This document shows, piece after piece, positions 17,306 through 26,103 of a stretch of 64,000 nucleotides of DNA. The DNA is taken from positions 2,046,001-2,110,000 of the forward strand of contig NZ_JBHUNX010000001.1 in the NCBI RefSeq assembly GCF_042685645.1. Reading direction: 5' to 3'. A model generated the notes under the pieces. It was not told the origin of the DNA, made no database searches, and worked only from the letters and a program-made list of their open reading frames with translations. The translations under genes were made by a program, and so were the position numbers. Origin of the DNA: Salininema proteolyticum. GTDB lineage: Bacteria > Actinomycetota > Actinomycetes > Mycobacteriales > Micromonosporaceae. Positions within the stretch are counted from its first letter, which is position 1. Each line of letters starts with the position of its first letter.

Positions 17306-17949
17306 TCGATTTCAACGGGCCGGTGGTCGTCACCGGCACCGACACCGGAGTGGGGAAGACCGTGGCGACCGCGGCCCTGGCCTGGCGGCTGTCGCGGTCC
17401 GGTCGGTCGGTCGAGGTCCTGAAGGCCGCGCAGACCGGCGATGACGACGACGCCGGCGTGGTCGAACGGCTGGCGGGAGTACCCGCCCGGGCTCTGGCCC
17501 GCTATCCCGATCCACTGGCACCCTTGAGCGCCGCCCGGCGCAGCGGGCTGGATCCGGTCGCGATGGACGACGTGGTCGCCGCGGTCAAGGGCAGCACGTC
17601 GGACACCGTCCTCGTCGAAGGGGCCGGCGGTCTGCTCGTCCAGCTGGGGCGGGACGGGTGGACCGCCGCCGACCTGGCCTCGACCCTCGGCTGTCCGGCC
17701 GTGGTGGTCGTCCGCTCCGGGCTGGGAACCCTGAACCATACCGCCCTCACCCTGGAGGCGCTGGAGCGGCGCGGTGTTCCCGCCTCGATCATGATCGGGT
17801 CGTGGCCGGCCGAGCCGGACCTGGCCGAGCGGGAGAACCTGACCGACCTCCCGGCCGAGCGGATCGCCGCTCTGCCGGAGGGCCTGGGCTCCCTGGAGCC
17901 CGGTGAGTTCCGGGAGCGCCTGGCTACGGTCGGGTTCCGGCTCTCCTGA
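17302..17949 (+). CDS. bioD: ATP-dependent dethiobiotin synthetase
   Basis: 215 residues from a GTG that overlaps the bioF stop by 4 nt. The P-loop TGTDTGVGKT lies at residues 11-20, followed by KAAQTGDDDDAG and the switch-like VEGAGGLLVQL. It closes the ureido ring of DAPA using CO2 and ATP. The gene order bioA-bioF-bioD is compact, and no bioB is found in this window. Its 3' end overlaps the 3' end of the convergent P450 gene by 26 nt with no terminator between them, so antisense read-through between the two is possible. Confidence 0.95.
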   Translation: MIDFNGPVVVTGTDTGVGKTVATAALAWRLSRSGRSVEVLKAAQTGDDDDAGVVERLAGVPARALARYPDPLAPLSAARRSGLDPVAMDDVVAAVKGSTSDTVLVEGAGGLLVQLGRDGWTAADLASTLGCPAVVVVRSGLGTLNHTALTLEALERRGVPASIMIGSWPAEPDLAERENLTDLPAERIAALPEGLGSLEPGEFRERLATVGFRLS

Positions 17950-19057
17950 CGACCAGGCCCCGCGGCATCCGGAAGGACATGTTGTCGTCGGACCGCGGCC
18001 GTGAGACGAGGGTCCACTCGGCCAGGAGGTCCCGGGTCTCCTCCAGGACGACCCGGGCCTCCATGCGGGTCAGCTGGCTGCCCAGGCAGCGGTGGGCGCC
18101 CGCCCCGAACGCCAGGTGGCGCCGCGAGCCCTTCTGCCCGGGGCGGAACTCCGCCGGGCAGCGGGCGACGCCCTCGTCGCGTCCGGCGGCGGCGAGCCAC
18201 ACCAGGACCGACTCGCCCGCCTCCACCGGCAGTCCGCCGATGTCCGTGTCGCGCTTGACCTTGCGGCGCCAGGAGACGATGGACGGGAAGAGCCGGAGCC
18301 CCTCCTCGACCACTCCCGCCGGGTCCTCCCCCGCCAGTTGGGGGCGGGCGATGAGGTGGTCCAGGAGGAGGGTGAGGAACTGAGCGGTGGTCTCCTGGCC
18401 CGCGACCAGCAGGAAGAACAGCGCGCCGGTGGCCTCGTCCTCGCCTATCTCGTCGCGCACGGCCGCCACCGGGCCTTCCGCCCGGCGCACGTGGTCCCTC
18501 AGCCGGCGGTGGAAGGGGCCGACGATCTTCGCCAGCTCCAGTTGGCGCTCCTCCCCCGGGCGGGCCCAGAACATCTCCAGGGCGCCGCGGGCGAAGAGCT
18601 TAACCTCGTTCGTCGATCCCGCCGGGAGGTCCAGGAGCCGCTCCAGCGCCCGCAGGGGGATCTCCGCGCACAGGTCCGCGTCCAGGTCGACGGTCTCGCC
18701 CCTTCGCAGGGCGGCGTCCGCCTTGGCCACGAGCTCGGCCGTCCACGCCCGCACGGGCGCCTCCATACCGCCGACCCCGCGCGGGTCGAACACCTCGGCG
18801 AAGAGTTCCCGCATCCGCGGGTGCGTGCCGGTGTCGTTGTTCGCCATCGTCGGGGGCAGGCGGAAGCGGTGCCGCGTGAGTTCGCGGAGCACCGCGGGTG
18901 GCAGAGAGGTCACGGCTTCCAGGGCGTTGGCGGCCGTGAACCTCTCGGCGTCGGAGAGGACTTCCTTCGCCAGTGCGTGCGAGGCGACGACCACGTGGCC
19001 GCCTTCGCGGAAGACGCCCTCACCGGGCGGTTCGCGATCCCAGAGGCGAAAAAGCAT
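17924..19057 (-). CDS. cytochrome P450, candidate BioI-like pimelate-forming enzyme
   Basis: 377 residues, soluble bacterial P450. The I-helix motif is AGQETT at 219-224 (Gln instead of the usual acidic Asp/Glu position before Thr-Thr), ExxR is Glu252-Arg255, and the haem loop is FGAGAHRCLG with Cys324. The N-terminus is short. The gene is convergent with bioD and has its own promoter carrying the same AGAGG-TAT-CCTCT motif as bioA. In Bacillus, BioI cleaves long-chain acyl-ACP to pimeloyl-ACP; shared regulation makes a similar role here an attractive inference, not an established fact. A -10-like TATTCT lies 6 nt before the ATG, suggesting a leaderless mRNA. Confidence 0.75.
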   Translation of the reverse strand: MLFRLWDREPPGEGVFREGGHVVVASHALAKEVLSDAERFTAANALEAVTSLPPAVLRELTRHRFRLPPTMANNDTGTHPRMRELFAEVFDPRGVGGMEAPVRAWTAELVAKADAALRRGETVDLDADLCAEIPLRALERLLDLPAGSTNEVKLFARGALEMFWARPGEERQLELAKIVGPFHRRLRDHVRRAEGPVAAVRDEIGEDEATGALFFLLVAGQETTAQFLTLLLDHLIARPQLAGEDPAGVVEEGLRLFPSIVSWRRKVKRDTDIGGLPVEAGESVLVWLAAAGRDEGVARCPAEFRPGQKGSRRHLAFGAGAHRCLGSQLTRMEARVVLEETRDLLAEWTLVSRPRSDDNMSFRMPRGLVVRRAGTRP

Positions 19058-19090
19058 GCCCCCAGAATACGCACGAACCCTACAAATGGA

Positions 19091-19109
19091 TTTAGAGGTA
19101 TCCTCTCAA
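19091..19109. promoter_or_regulatory. operator copy in front of the P450 gene
   Basis: TTTAGAGGTATCCTCTCAA contains the near-perfect palindrome AGAGG-TAT-CCTCT (19094-19106), the best copy of the motif seen twice at bioA. It covers the expected -35 position for the TATTCT -10 element (19069-19064, minus strand), so a bound repressor would block the P450 promoter. Confidence 0.65.
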
Positions 19110-19115
19110 CGATCT

Positions 19116-20324
19116 TCAGCACAGCGGGTTGCGCCAACCGGTCTCCTCCGCCCAGGCCTCGGCCCGGTCGGTCGCCTCGCCGGTGAACCACGGGTTCTTC
19201 GCCTCGGCGTACTCCGTGGTCGTCTCGAAGCGGGCGGCCAGGTCGCCTTTCATCCTCGCGTAGTCCTCCCGGGCCTCCTCGTCGCTCCTCATCCAGTCGC
19301 GGAACAGGAGCGCGAACCTCTGCCCGGGCGTCTTGATGGAACGAAAGTGGAGGTGCGCGATGTTGCCCGGATCGGCCGAGCCGTACAGGCGCTTCTCCCA
19401 CTTCCACTCCTCCGGGTGCACGGCGTTCGGCACGTCGTACACGGCCTTCCCGCCCTCCGGCGCGCAGGAGAAGAACCCGGCCGCGCCCAGCGACGCCTCG
19501 GCGCGGTCCACGGCTGTCAGGGCCACGACCGTCACCTGGATGTCGATGACGTCCTTGGCGGGAAGGTCGGCCACCGCGGTCGATCCGATGTGGTCGATGC
19601 GGACCGCCGAGGTTCCCAGCACCCGTCGCAGGCGCGCGGCGATGTGCTCGAAGCGGCTCTCCCAGCGCTTGTCGTGCGCGATGAACTCCAGCTTCTCACC
19701 GCGCTTGGCGCTCTTGCCCTCCGAGAGGTTCCGGGCGAAGGGGAGGACGCGCTCCCTCCACAGCTGCTGGATCTGGAGCTCCAGCGAGTGCTCGTCACCG
19801 GAGTTGTCCAGGACGACGTCGCAGACCCGCCGCCGCTCCTCCTCCGAGGCCTGGCTCTTCACGCGGCGCACCGCGTCCTCGCGGCTCATGCCGCGCTCCA
19901 CGAGGCGGTCGAACCGCACCTCCACGGGCGCCTCCACGGCCACGGCGAGGTGGAAGGCCGCGGCCTGGCCGGTCTCGGCCAGCAGGGGAATGTCCTCGAG
20001 GACCACGGCGCCCCCGGGAAGCGCCGCCTTGATCTCCTCCGATCTGGCGCGCACGCGGGGGTGGACGATGGACTCGAGGCGGGCCCGGGAGGCGCCGTCG
20101 TCGAAGACTATGGACGCGAGCTTCGTGCGGTCCAGCTCTCCGTTGGCGGCCAGCACTTCCGGGCCGAAACGATCTACTATGGCACGGAGTCCGTCCGTGC
20201 CGGGGGCGACTACTTCACGGGCGAGGACATCGGCGTCGATAAGCTCGGCCCCCAGCTGGGAGAAGATCCGAGCGGCCGTGCTCTTACCAGCGCCGATACC
20301 GCCGGTCAATGCGATTTTAAGCAC
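19116..20324 (-). CDS. coaE: dephospho-CoA kinase fused to a GrpB (UPF0157) domain
   Basis: 402 residues from GTG (VLKIALTGGIGAGKS). The P-loop GGIGAGKS is at residues 8-15. CoaE continues to about residue 200 with AELIDADVLAREVV and the lid REDAVRRVKSQASEEERR. Residues 215-400 form a GrpB nucleotidyltransferase-fold domain (RIDHIGSTAVADLPAKDVIDIQV). CoaE catalyses the last step of CoA synthesis; the GrpB part is a known C-terminal addition in actinobacterial CoaE, with a folding or regulatory role proposed. The start is placed here because upstream in-frame codons lack family similarity; a TATCCT element lies just upstream, consistent with a leaderless transcript. Confidence 0.93.
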   Translation of the reverse strand: MLKIALTGGIGAGKSTAARIFSQLGAELIDADVLAREVVAPGTDGLRAIVDRFGPEVLAANGELDRTKLASIVFDDGASRARLESIVHPRVRARSEEIKAALPGGAVVLEDIPLLAETGQAAAFHLAVAVEAPVEVRFDRLVERGMSREDAVRRVKSQASEEERRRVCDVVLDNSGDEHSLELQIQQLWRERVLPFARNLSEGKSAKRGEKLEFIAHDKRWESRFEHIAARLRRVLGTSAVRIDHIGSTAVADLPAKDVIDIQVTVVALTAVDRAEASLGAAGFFSCAPEGGKAVYDVPNAVHPEEWKWEKRLYGSADPGNIAHLHFRSIKTPGQRFALLFRDWMRSDEEAREDYARMKGDLAARFETTTEYAEAKNPWFTGEATDRAEAWAEETGWRNPLC

Positions 20325-20518
20325 ATACCACAGGATACTCCGCCCCTGCCCGCCGGCCGCACCAGGGCCGCCAACACCATCTGAACAGGACATGAAATCC
20401 GCGCTCATAACAATGCGGTGACCTGCAATTTTCCTTCGCGTCCACGCTCACGACCCGGAACGGACCCCGCGTGGCGGACCAGAGTTCATCCGCCTTCTCA
20501 CCCCAAAGGGCAAGGAAA

Positions 20519-20546
20519 AGGCCCCGTGGACGGATCCACGGGGCCT
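20519..20546 (-). terminator. rho-independent terminator of rpsA
   Basis: Perfect 12-bp arms 20519-20530 and 20535-20546 around CGGA. On the minus strand the stem is followed by TTTTCC, the expected U-rich tail, 36 nt after the rpsA stop. Confidence 0.88.
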
Positions 20547-20581
20547 CACGCCTCAGTGCGGGTGGGAACCCGCGTCAAGAC

Positions 20582-22093
20582 CTAGCTGCCGGCGAGCTTC
20601 TCGCGCAGAGCGGCGAGAGCCTCGTCGGTGGCCAGCGTGCCGGCCGGCTCGACCGGGGCCTCGTCGGCCTTCTCCTCGGACTTGCGTCCCTTCGGAGCGG
20701 GCTTCGAGCTGCTGCTCGAGGACTGCTCGCCCTCGCCCTCGGACTTGGCCGGCGGGTCGGCGATCACGCGCTCGGCGATCTGCTTGCCGTGCTCCTCCCA
20801 GCGCTGACGGGCCTCGGCGTACTGACGCTCCCACTCCTCGCGGGCCTCGTCGAAGCCTTCCATCCACTCGCCGGTCTCGGCGTCGAAGCCGTCCGGGTAG
20901 ATGTAGTTGCCCTGGTCGTCGTACTGGGCGGCCATGCCGTACAGCGTCGGGTCGAACTGCTCCTCGTTCTCCACGTAGGCCTCGTTGGCCTGCTTGAGGG
21001 AGAGCGAGATGCGGCGGCGGTCCAGGTCGATGTCGATGACCTTGACCATGGCGTCGGAACCGACCTTGACGACCTGCTCCGGGACCTCGACGTGGCGCTC
21101 GGCCAGCTCGGAGATGTGGACCAGGCCCTCGATGCCGTCCTCGACGCGGACGAACGCGCCGAACGGAACCAGCTTGGTGACCTTGCCCGGCACGATCTGA
21201 CCGATCGCGTGGGTGCGGGCGAACTGGCGCCACGGGTCTTCCTGGGTGGCCTTCAGGGACAGGGAGACGCGCTCGCGGTCCATGTCGACCTCGAGAACCT
21301 CGACCTCGACCGGCTGACCGACCTCGACGACCTCGTTCGGGTGGTCGATGTGCTTCCAGGACAGCTCGGAGACGTGCACGAGGCCGTCCACGCCGCCCAG
21401 GTCGACGAAGGCGCCGAAGTTGACGATCGAGGAGACCGTGCCCTTGCGGACCTGGCCCTTGGCGAGCTGGTGCAGGAACTCGGTGCGGACCTCGGACTGG
21501 GTCTGCTCGAGCCAGGCGCGGCGGGACAGGACCACGTTGTTGCGGTTCTTGTCCAGCTCGATGATCTTGGCCTCGAGCTCGCGGCCCACGTAGGGCTGCA
21601 GGTCGCGCACGCGACGCATCTCGACCAGGGACGCCGGCAGGAAGCCGCGCAGGCCGATGTCGAGGATGAGACCGCCCTTGACGACCTCGATGACGGAGCC
21701 GCGGACGACGCCGTCCTCTTCCTTGATCTTCTCGATGGTGCCCCAGGCGCGCTCGTACTGGGCGCGCTTCTTGGAGAGGATCAGGCGGCCTTCCTTGTCC
21801 TCCTTCTGGAGGACCAGGGCCTCGATGTGGTCACCGACCGAGACGACCTCTTCGGGGTCGACGTCGTGTTTGATCGACAGTTCGCGCGAAGGGATGACAC
21901 CTTCGGTCTTGTAGCCGATGTCGAGCAGGACCTCGTCCCGATCGACCTTGACGACAGAGCCTTCGACAATGTCGCCGTCATTGAAGTACTTGATGGTCGC
22001 GTCGATCGCGGCGAGAAGGTCCTCGTCGGAGGCGAATTCGTCGACCGCGCTGTTCTCAGCGTTGCTCGAGGTGGCCTCGATGCTGCTCGTCAT
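20582..22093 (-). CDS. rpsA: 30S ribosomal protein S1
   Basis: 503 residues with four S1 RNA-binding (OB) repeats: GDIVEGSVVKVDRDEVLLDIG (about 40), GVVRGSVIEVVKGGLILDIG (about 125), GTVSSIVNFGAFVDLGGVDGLVHVSELS (about 220) and GKVTKLVPFGAFVRVEDGIEGLVHISELA (about 305). Four repeats rather than six is normal for actinobacteria. The C-terminal 110 residues are acidic and disordered (KSEGEGEQSSSSSSKPAPKG). The protein binds mRNA and helps initiation. A 410-nt noncoding region upstream holds its promoter and leader. Confidence 0.97.
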   Translation of the reverse strand: MTSSIEATSSNAENSAVDEFASDEDLLAAIDATIKYFNDGDIVEGSVVKVDRDEVLLDIGYKTEGVIPSRELSIKHDVDPEEVVSVGDHIEALVLQKEDKEGRLILSKKRAQYERAWGTIEKIKEEDGVVRGSVIEVVKGGLILDIGLRGFLPASLVEMRRVRDLQPYVGRELEAKIIELDKNRNNVVLSRRAWLEQTQSEVRTEFLHQLAKGQVRKGTVSSIVNFGAFVDLGGVDGLVHVSELSWKHIDHPNEVVEVGQPVEVEVLEVDMDRERVSLSLKATQEDPWRQFARTHAIGQIVPGKVTKLVPFGAFVRVEDGIEGLVHISELAERHVEVPEQVVKVGSDAMVKVIDIDLDRRRISLSLKQANEAYVENEEQFDPTLYGMAAQYDDQGNYIYPDGFDAETGEWMEGFDEAREEWERQYAEARQRWEEHGKQIAERVIADPPAKSEGEGEQSSSSSSKPAPKGRKSEEKADEAPVEPAGTLATDEALAALREKLAGS

Positions 22094-22337
22094 TAGGGCT
22101 GTAGCTCCGGATACTTTTCAGTTCGTCAACTCGCCCGGCTGTCTTTGCGGGGCGGGCCTACGTTAGGTCGTCTGCGCTGGTCCTGTCGTCGGCCTCGCGG
22201 CCTCTGGCGCCCTGCTCCCTACCGAGGGCGCGGAATCACACGCATTCCCTTGCCAGCCTACCTGCAATCGGAAGATTACGCCATGGTCCCCGATCCGGGG
22301 TGTGCGACGCCACGCGGCGGCGACCTGGCTGGTAGGC

Positions 22338-22374
22338 GGGCCTGTCAGAAGTGCGCAATCCGCTTGACAGGCCC
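22338..22374. repeat. inverted repeat overlapping a consensus promoter
   Basis: GGGCCTGTCA (22338-22347) and TGACAGGCCC (22365-22374) are exact complements separated by 17 bp. The right arm contains the TTGACA of the plus-strand promoter at 22364-22392, so the repeat could be an operator. It lies in the rpsA-polA intergenic region, the remainder of which (22094-22337) shows no gene. Confidence 0.6.
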
Positions 22375-22392
22375 GGTCGGCAAGACTATAGG
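22364..22392 (+). promoter_or_regulatory. near-consensus sigma-70-type promoter pointing into the polA 3' end
   Basis: TTGACA (22364-22369), a 17-bp spacer, then TATAGG (22387-22392). It reads rightward although both flanking genes (rpsA, polA) read leftward. The expected transcript would start near 22399 and meet the stem-loop at 22461-22488, giving a possible RNA of about 90 nt or an antisense RNA to the polA 3' end. Confidence 0.5.
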
Positions 22393-22460
22393 GGCCCTCT
22401 GGAAATAGACGCCCGTCGTCTGGTAGCCGCTTCGCGGGAAATCCGCTCACAGCGGTGGCC

Positions 22461-22488
22461 GGCGTCCGGCGCCGAAGCGCCGGGCGCC
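22461..22488 (-). terminator. stem-loop after polA
   Basis: GGCGTCCGGCGC (22461-22472) pairs with GCGCCGGGCGCC (22477-22488), with one G-U pair, around CGAA. It lies 16 nt beyond the polA stop. There is no T-run on either side. Confidence 0.6.
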
Positions 22489-22503
22489 CCGACGGTCGCC
22501 CTC

Positions 22504-25200
22504 CTAGTGGGCGGCCGCCTCCCACGACTGGCCGAAGCCCGCGGAGACCGTCAGGGGAACGGGGAGGTCGGCGGCGTCCTCCATCCGCTCGCGGACGATC
22601 TTCTCGAAGCGCGTGCGCTCGCCGGGCGCGATCTCGCAGACGAGTTCGTCGTGCACCTGCAGCAGCACGCGCGAGGACAGCCCGGCCTCCCGGATCGCGG
22701 AGTCCACGTCGAGCATCGCCTTCTTCATGATGTCGGCCGCCGATCCCTGGATGGGCGCGTTGAGCGCGGCGCGCTCGGCCATCTCGCGGCGCTGCCTGTT
22801 GGTGGACCCGAGGTCGGGGAAGTAGCGCCGCCGCCCCATGATGGTCTCGGTGTAGCCGGTCTCCCGGGCCTCGGCCACGACGTTCTCCAGGTAGTCGCGG
22901 ACCTTGCCGAACCGCTGGAAGTAGTCCTCGCGCAGCTGGGTCGCCTCGTCCACCGAGACGTCCAGCTGCTGGCTCAGCCCGTAGGCGCTCAGTCCGTAGG
23001 CCAGGCCGTAGGAGGTGGCCTTGATGCGGCTGCGCTGCTCGCCGGAGACCTTGTCCGGCGTGGTATCGAAGACCTTCGCGGCCACGGCCTTGTGGATGTC
23101 CTCGCCGGAGCGGAAGGCGTCCATGAGCGCCTCGTCGCCCGAGAGGCTCGCCATGATGCGCATCTCGATCTGGCTGTAGTCGATGGTCATCAGCTCGTCG
23201 TAGCCCTCGCCCACGACGAAGCCCGAGCGGATGGCCCGGCCGGCGTCGGAGCGGACCGGGATGTTCTGCAGGTTCGGGTCCGAGGAGGAGAGGCGGCCGG
23301 TGGCCGCCACCGTCTGGTGGAAGGTGGTGTGGATGCGCCCGTCGGCCTGCACGGTGGAGCGCAGCGTGGCGACGATCTGCTTGAGCTTCTCGACGTCGCG
23401 GAAGCGCAGCAGCTGTTCCAGCAGCGGGTGGCCCGTCTTCGCGTAGAGTCCCTGGAGCGCGTCGGCGTCGGTCGTGTAACCGGTCTTGGTGCGCTTGGTC
23501 TTGGGCATCTCCAGCTCCTCGAAGAGGATCTCCTGGAGTTGTTTGGGACTGCGCATGTTGAACTCGCGCCCGACGATCTCCCAGGCGCGGTCGGAGGCGT
23601 CCTTGGCCTGCCCGGCGAAAGAGCTCTCCTGGTCGGCGAAGTGGCCGTCGTCGGCGGCGATGCCGATCTCCTCCATGCGGGCCAGCACGCCGGCGAGGGG
23701 GTACTCGATGGTCTGGGCGAGCTTCTCCTGGTGGTAGTCGGCCAGGCGCTGCCCCAGCTGCTCGGCCAGGTCGGCGACGGCCACCGCGCCCGCGGTGTCG
23801 CGGTCGCGCCGCTGCTGGACGGGGTCGCCCTCGTCGAGCCCGTCGAGGACGCCCTCCTCCTGCGGCGGGGCGGTCACGAGTTCGCGGGAGAGGTACTGCT
23901 CGGTCAGCTCGGGCAGACCGAAATTGCGCTGCTCGGGTTTGAGCAGGTAGGCCGCCAGCAGGACGTCGTCGGCCATGCCCTCGAGCGCCGGCCAGCCGGC
24001 GGCGGAGGCCCCCCACAGGAGGTTCTTCGCGCCGTGCACGTGCTTGGGGCGGTCGGCGTCGGAGAGGAAGGCCGCCCATGCCTTGTCGTCGGCGGGCGTG
24101 AACTGGGTGGGGTCGGCCCAGGCGACGCGGTCGCCGCAGGCCAGGGCGATGGAGTCGATCGATCCCGAGCCGGCGGCGAACTCGCCGCTGTAGGAGATCG
24201 CGACGGGGCCCTCGGCGGCATCGAGCCAGGCGGCCAGGCCGTCGGCTTCGACCACCGTCGTCTCGTACTCGCGGGCGGGCTCGGCGTTCTTCGCGGTCGG
24301 GTCGCCGATGGCCTTGTCCCCCAGCTGCTCGGTGAGCCGCTTGCCGAGGGCGCGGAACTCGAGCTGGTCGAACAGGTCGTTGACCGACGCGGAGTCCCAG
24401 CCCTCCCAGGCCAGGTCGCCGAGTCCGGCGTCTAGCTCGAGGTCGTCCAGGAGGCGGTTGAGGCGGTAGTTGCGCTCCACGTCGCCGATGTGGTCGCGCA
24501 GCTTCTCTCCGACCTTGCCGCCGATGGCGTCGAGGTTGTCCATGATGCCCTCGAGGCTGCCGTACTTGTTGATCCACTTGGCGGCGGTCTTCTCGCCGAC
24601 GCCGGGGACGCCGGGCAGGTTGTCGGCCTTCTCCCCCACGAGCGCGGCGACGATGCGGTACTGGTCGGGACGGATGCCGTACTTCTCCTCGACGGCCTCG
24701 GGCGTGTAGCGCTTGAGCTCGTCGACCTTGCGGCCCGGGTAGAGGACGGTCGAGTCGGGGGTGACCAGCTGCAGGGAGTCCCTGTCGCCCGAGGAGATGA
24801 GGACCTCGGCGCCGGCCTCGCGGCCCTCGCGGGCGAGGGTGGCGATGATGTCGTCGGCCTCGTAGTCCTCCTTGGTCAGCCACGCGATCCCCATCGCTCC
24901 GAGCAGCTCCTGGATGAGCGGCACCTGGCTCTTGAACTCGTCGGGGGTCTTGGCGCGGCCGGCCTTGTACTCGGGGTACTCGGCGGTGCGGAAGGTCTGT
25001 CGGGAGAGGTCGAAGGCGACGGCGATGTGGGTGGGCCGCTCGGTCGCGAGCAGCTTCATGAGCATCGAGGTGAAGCCGTAGATCGCGTTGGTGACCTGCC
25101 CTCCGGCGGTGGCGAAGCGGTCGGCCGGCAGGGCGAAGAAGGCGCGGTAGGCCATGGAGTGCCCGTCGATCAGGAGCAGGCGTGTCTTTTCGGTACTCAC
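22504..25200 (-). CDS. polA: DNA polymerase I (no functional proofreading site visible)
   Basis: 898 residues. The N-terminal 5' nuclease domain (about 1-300) has LLIDGHSMAYRAFFALP and the helix-hairpin-helix LPGVPGVGEKTAAKWI. The middle domain lacks the DxE of an active 3'-5' exonuclease (PVAISYSGEFAAGSG where E. coli has a DTET-type motif), as in other actinobacterial Pol I. The polymerase domain has motif A DYSQIEMRIMASLSGD, a motif B region with YGLAYGLSAYGL, and motif C LQVHDELVCE. It fills gaps in repair and removes RNA primers. The gene stands alone between rpsA and the ANTAR regulator. Confidence 0.97.
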   Translation of the reverse strand: MSTEKTRLLLIDGHSMAYRAFFALPADRFATAGGQVTNAIYGFTSMLMKLLATERPTHIAVAFDLSRQTFRTAEYPEYKAGRAKTPDEFKSQVPLIQELLGAMGIAWLTKEDYEADDIIATLAREGREAGAEVLISSGDRDSLQLVTPDSTVLYPGRKVDELKRYTPEAVEEKYGIRPDQYRIVAALVGEKADNLPGVPGVGEKTAAKWINKYGSLEGIMDNLDAIGGKVGEKLRDHIGDVERNYRLNRLLDDLELDAGLGDLAWEGWDSASVNDLFDQLEFRALGKRLTEQLGDKAIGDPTAKNAEPAREYETTVVEADGLAAWLDAAEGPVAISYSGEFAAGSGSIDSIALACGDRVAWADPTQFTPADDKAWAAFLSDADRPKHVHGAKNLLWGASAAGWPALEGMADDVLLAAYLLKPEQRNFGLPELTEQYLSRELVTAPPQEEGVLDGLDEGDPVQQRRDRDTAGAVAVADLAEQLGQRLADYHQEKLAQTIEYPLAGVLARMEEIGIAADDGHFADQESSFAGQAKDASDRAWEIVGREFNMRSPKQLQEILFEELEMPKTKRTKTGYTTDADALQGLYAKTGHPLLEQLLRFRDVEKLKQIVATLRSTVQADGRIHTTFHQTVAATGRLSSSDPNLQNIPVRSDAGRAIRSGFVVGEGYDELMTIDYSQIEMRIMASLSGDEALMDAFRSGEDIHKAVAAKVFDTTPDKVSGEQRSRIKATSYGLAYGLSAYGLSQQLDVSVDEATQLREDYFQRFGKVRDYLENVVAEARETGYTETIMGRRRYFPDLGSTNRQRREMAERAALNAPIQGSAADIMKKAMLDVDSAIREAGLSSRVLLQVHDELVCEIAPGERTRFEKIVRERMEDAADLPVPLTVSAGFGQSWEAAAH

Positions 25201-25291
25201 CCTTAGAGACTATCGGCCGGGGCCGACATCCGGGGCCGCGACCCGGCGAGGCGTGAACGCGAGAACCCGGGCTCGGGGGCCGGCGGAAAAG

Positions 25292-25326
25292 GCGAGAGCG
25301 CCCCGCACTCGGCGGGGCGCTCTCGC
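25292..25326 (-). terminator. rho-independent terminator of the ANTAR regulator gene
   Basis: Perfect 15-bp arms 25292-25306 and 25312-25326 around ACTCG. On the minus strand the stem is followed by CTTTTCC. It lies 19 nt after the stop codon at 25345. Confidence 0.88.
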
Positions 25327-25344
25327 GAGGACTTCGGGGAGGGC

Positions 25345-25956
25345 CTACTGCTGGGCCTCCTCCTCGCTCTCCTGGACGACCCGCTCCGCGACGTCCCTCA
25401 TGGACATGCGGTGGTCCATGGCGGCGCGCTGGATCCAGCGGAAGGCGTCGGGCTCGTTCATGCCGTACTTGGTCATGAGCAGGCCCTTGGCGCGGTCGAC
25501 GAGCTTGCGGACCTCGAGGCGCTCGTTGAGCGTGTGGACCTCGTTCTCCAGCGCCTGCATCTCCTGGAAGCGGGAGACGGACAGCTCGATGGCGGGGACC
25601 AGGTCGGACTTCTGGAACGGCTTGACGAGGTAGGCCATGACCCCGGCGTTCTGGGCCCGGCTGACCAGGTCGCGCTGGCTGAAGGCGGTCAGGATGACGA
25701 CGGGGGCGATGCGGGCGCCGACGATCTGCTCGGCGGCCTCGAGGCCGTCCATGACCGGCATCTGGATATCGCAGATGACGAGGTCGGGATTGGTCTCCTT
25801 GGCCAGGCGGACCGCCTCTTCGCCGTCGCCGGCCTCACCGACGACCTCATAGCCCTCTTCGGTGAGCATCTCGGCGAGGTCGAGCCGGATCAGTCCTTCG
25901 TCCTCGGCGATCAGGACGCGCTTGCGGGGCTGCTCGTCAGTGGCCTTATTCGACAT
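25345..25956 (-). CDS. pdtaR: response regulator with ANTAR RNA-binding output domain (PdtaR-like)
   Basis: 203 residues. The receiver domain (12-130) has acidic EDE at 18-20, phospho-acceptor Asp63 in VICDIQMP, the Thr of ILTAFSQ and the Lys of VKPF. The ANTAR domain follows (about 135-198: LNERLEVRKLVDRAKGLLM, then EPDAFRWIQRAAMDHRMSM), with the conserved hydrophobic and Ala/Lys residues of RNA-binding antiterminators. In mycobacteria PdtaR is paired with PdtaS and binds RNA hairpins to prevent termination or control translation. No partner kinase is in this window. Confidence 0.92.
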   Translation of the reverse strand: MSNKATDEQPRKRVLIAEDEGLIRLDLAEMLTEEGYEVVGEAGDGEEAVRLAKETNPDLVICDIQMPVMDGLEAAEQIVGARIAPVVILTAFSQRDLVSRAQNAGVMAYLVKPFQKSDLVPAIELSVSRFQEMQALENEVHTLNERLEVRKLVDRAKGLLMTKYGMNEPDAFRWIQRAAMDHRMSMRDVAERVVQESEEEAQQ

Positions 25957-26103
25957 TCAGATCCCAATACCTTTCCAATTCCCTACAGGGGCAGGCTCGC
26001 CGTTGAACCCGCCTAGGCCCAGCATAACCGGTCCGGCGCGATCTTCGCACCAGTCGGCGGGGCCGATCGGGCCCGGTGAGGCCATTCCCACACGGAACGG
26101 CCT

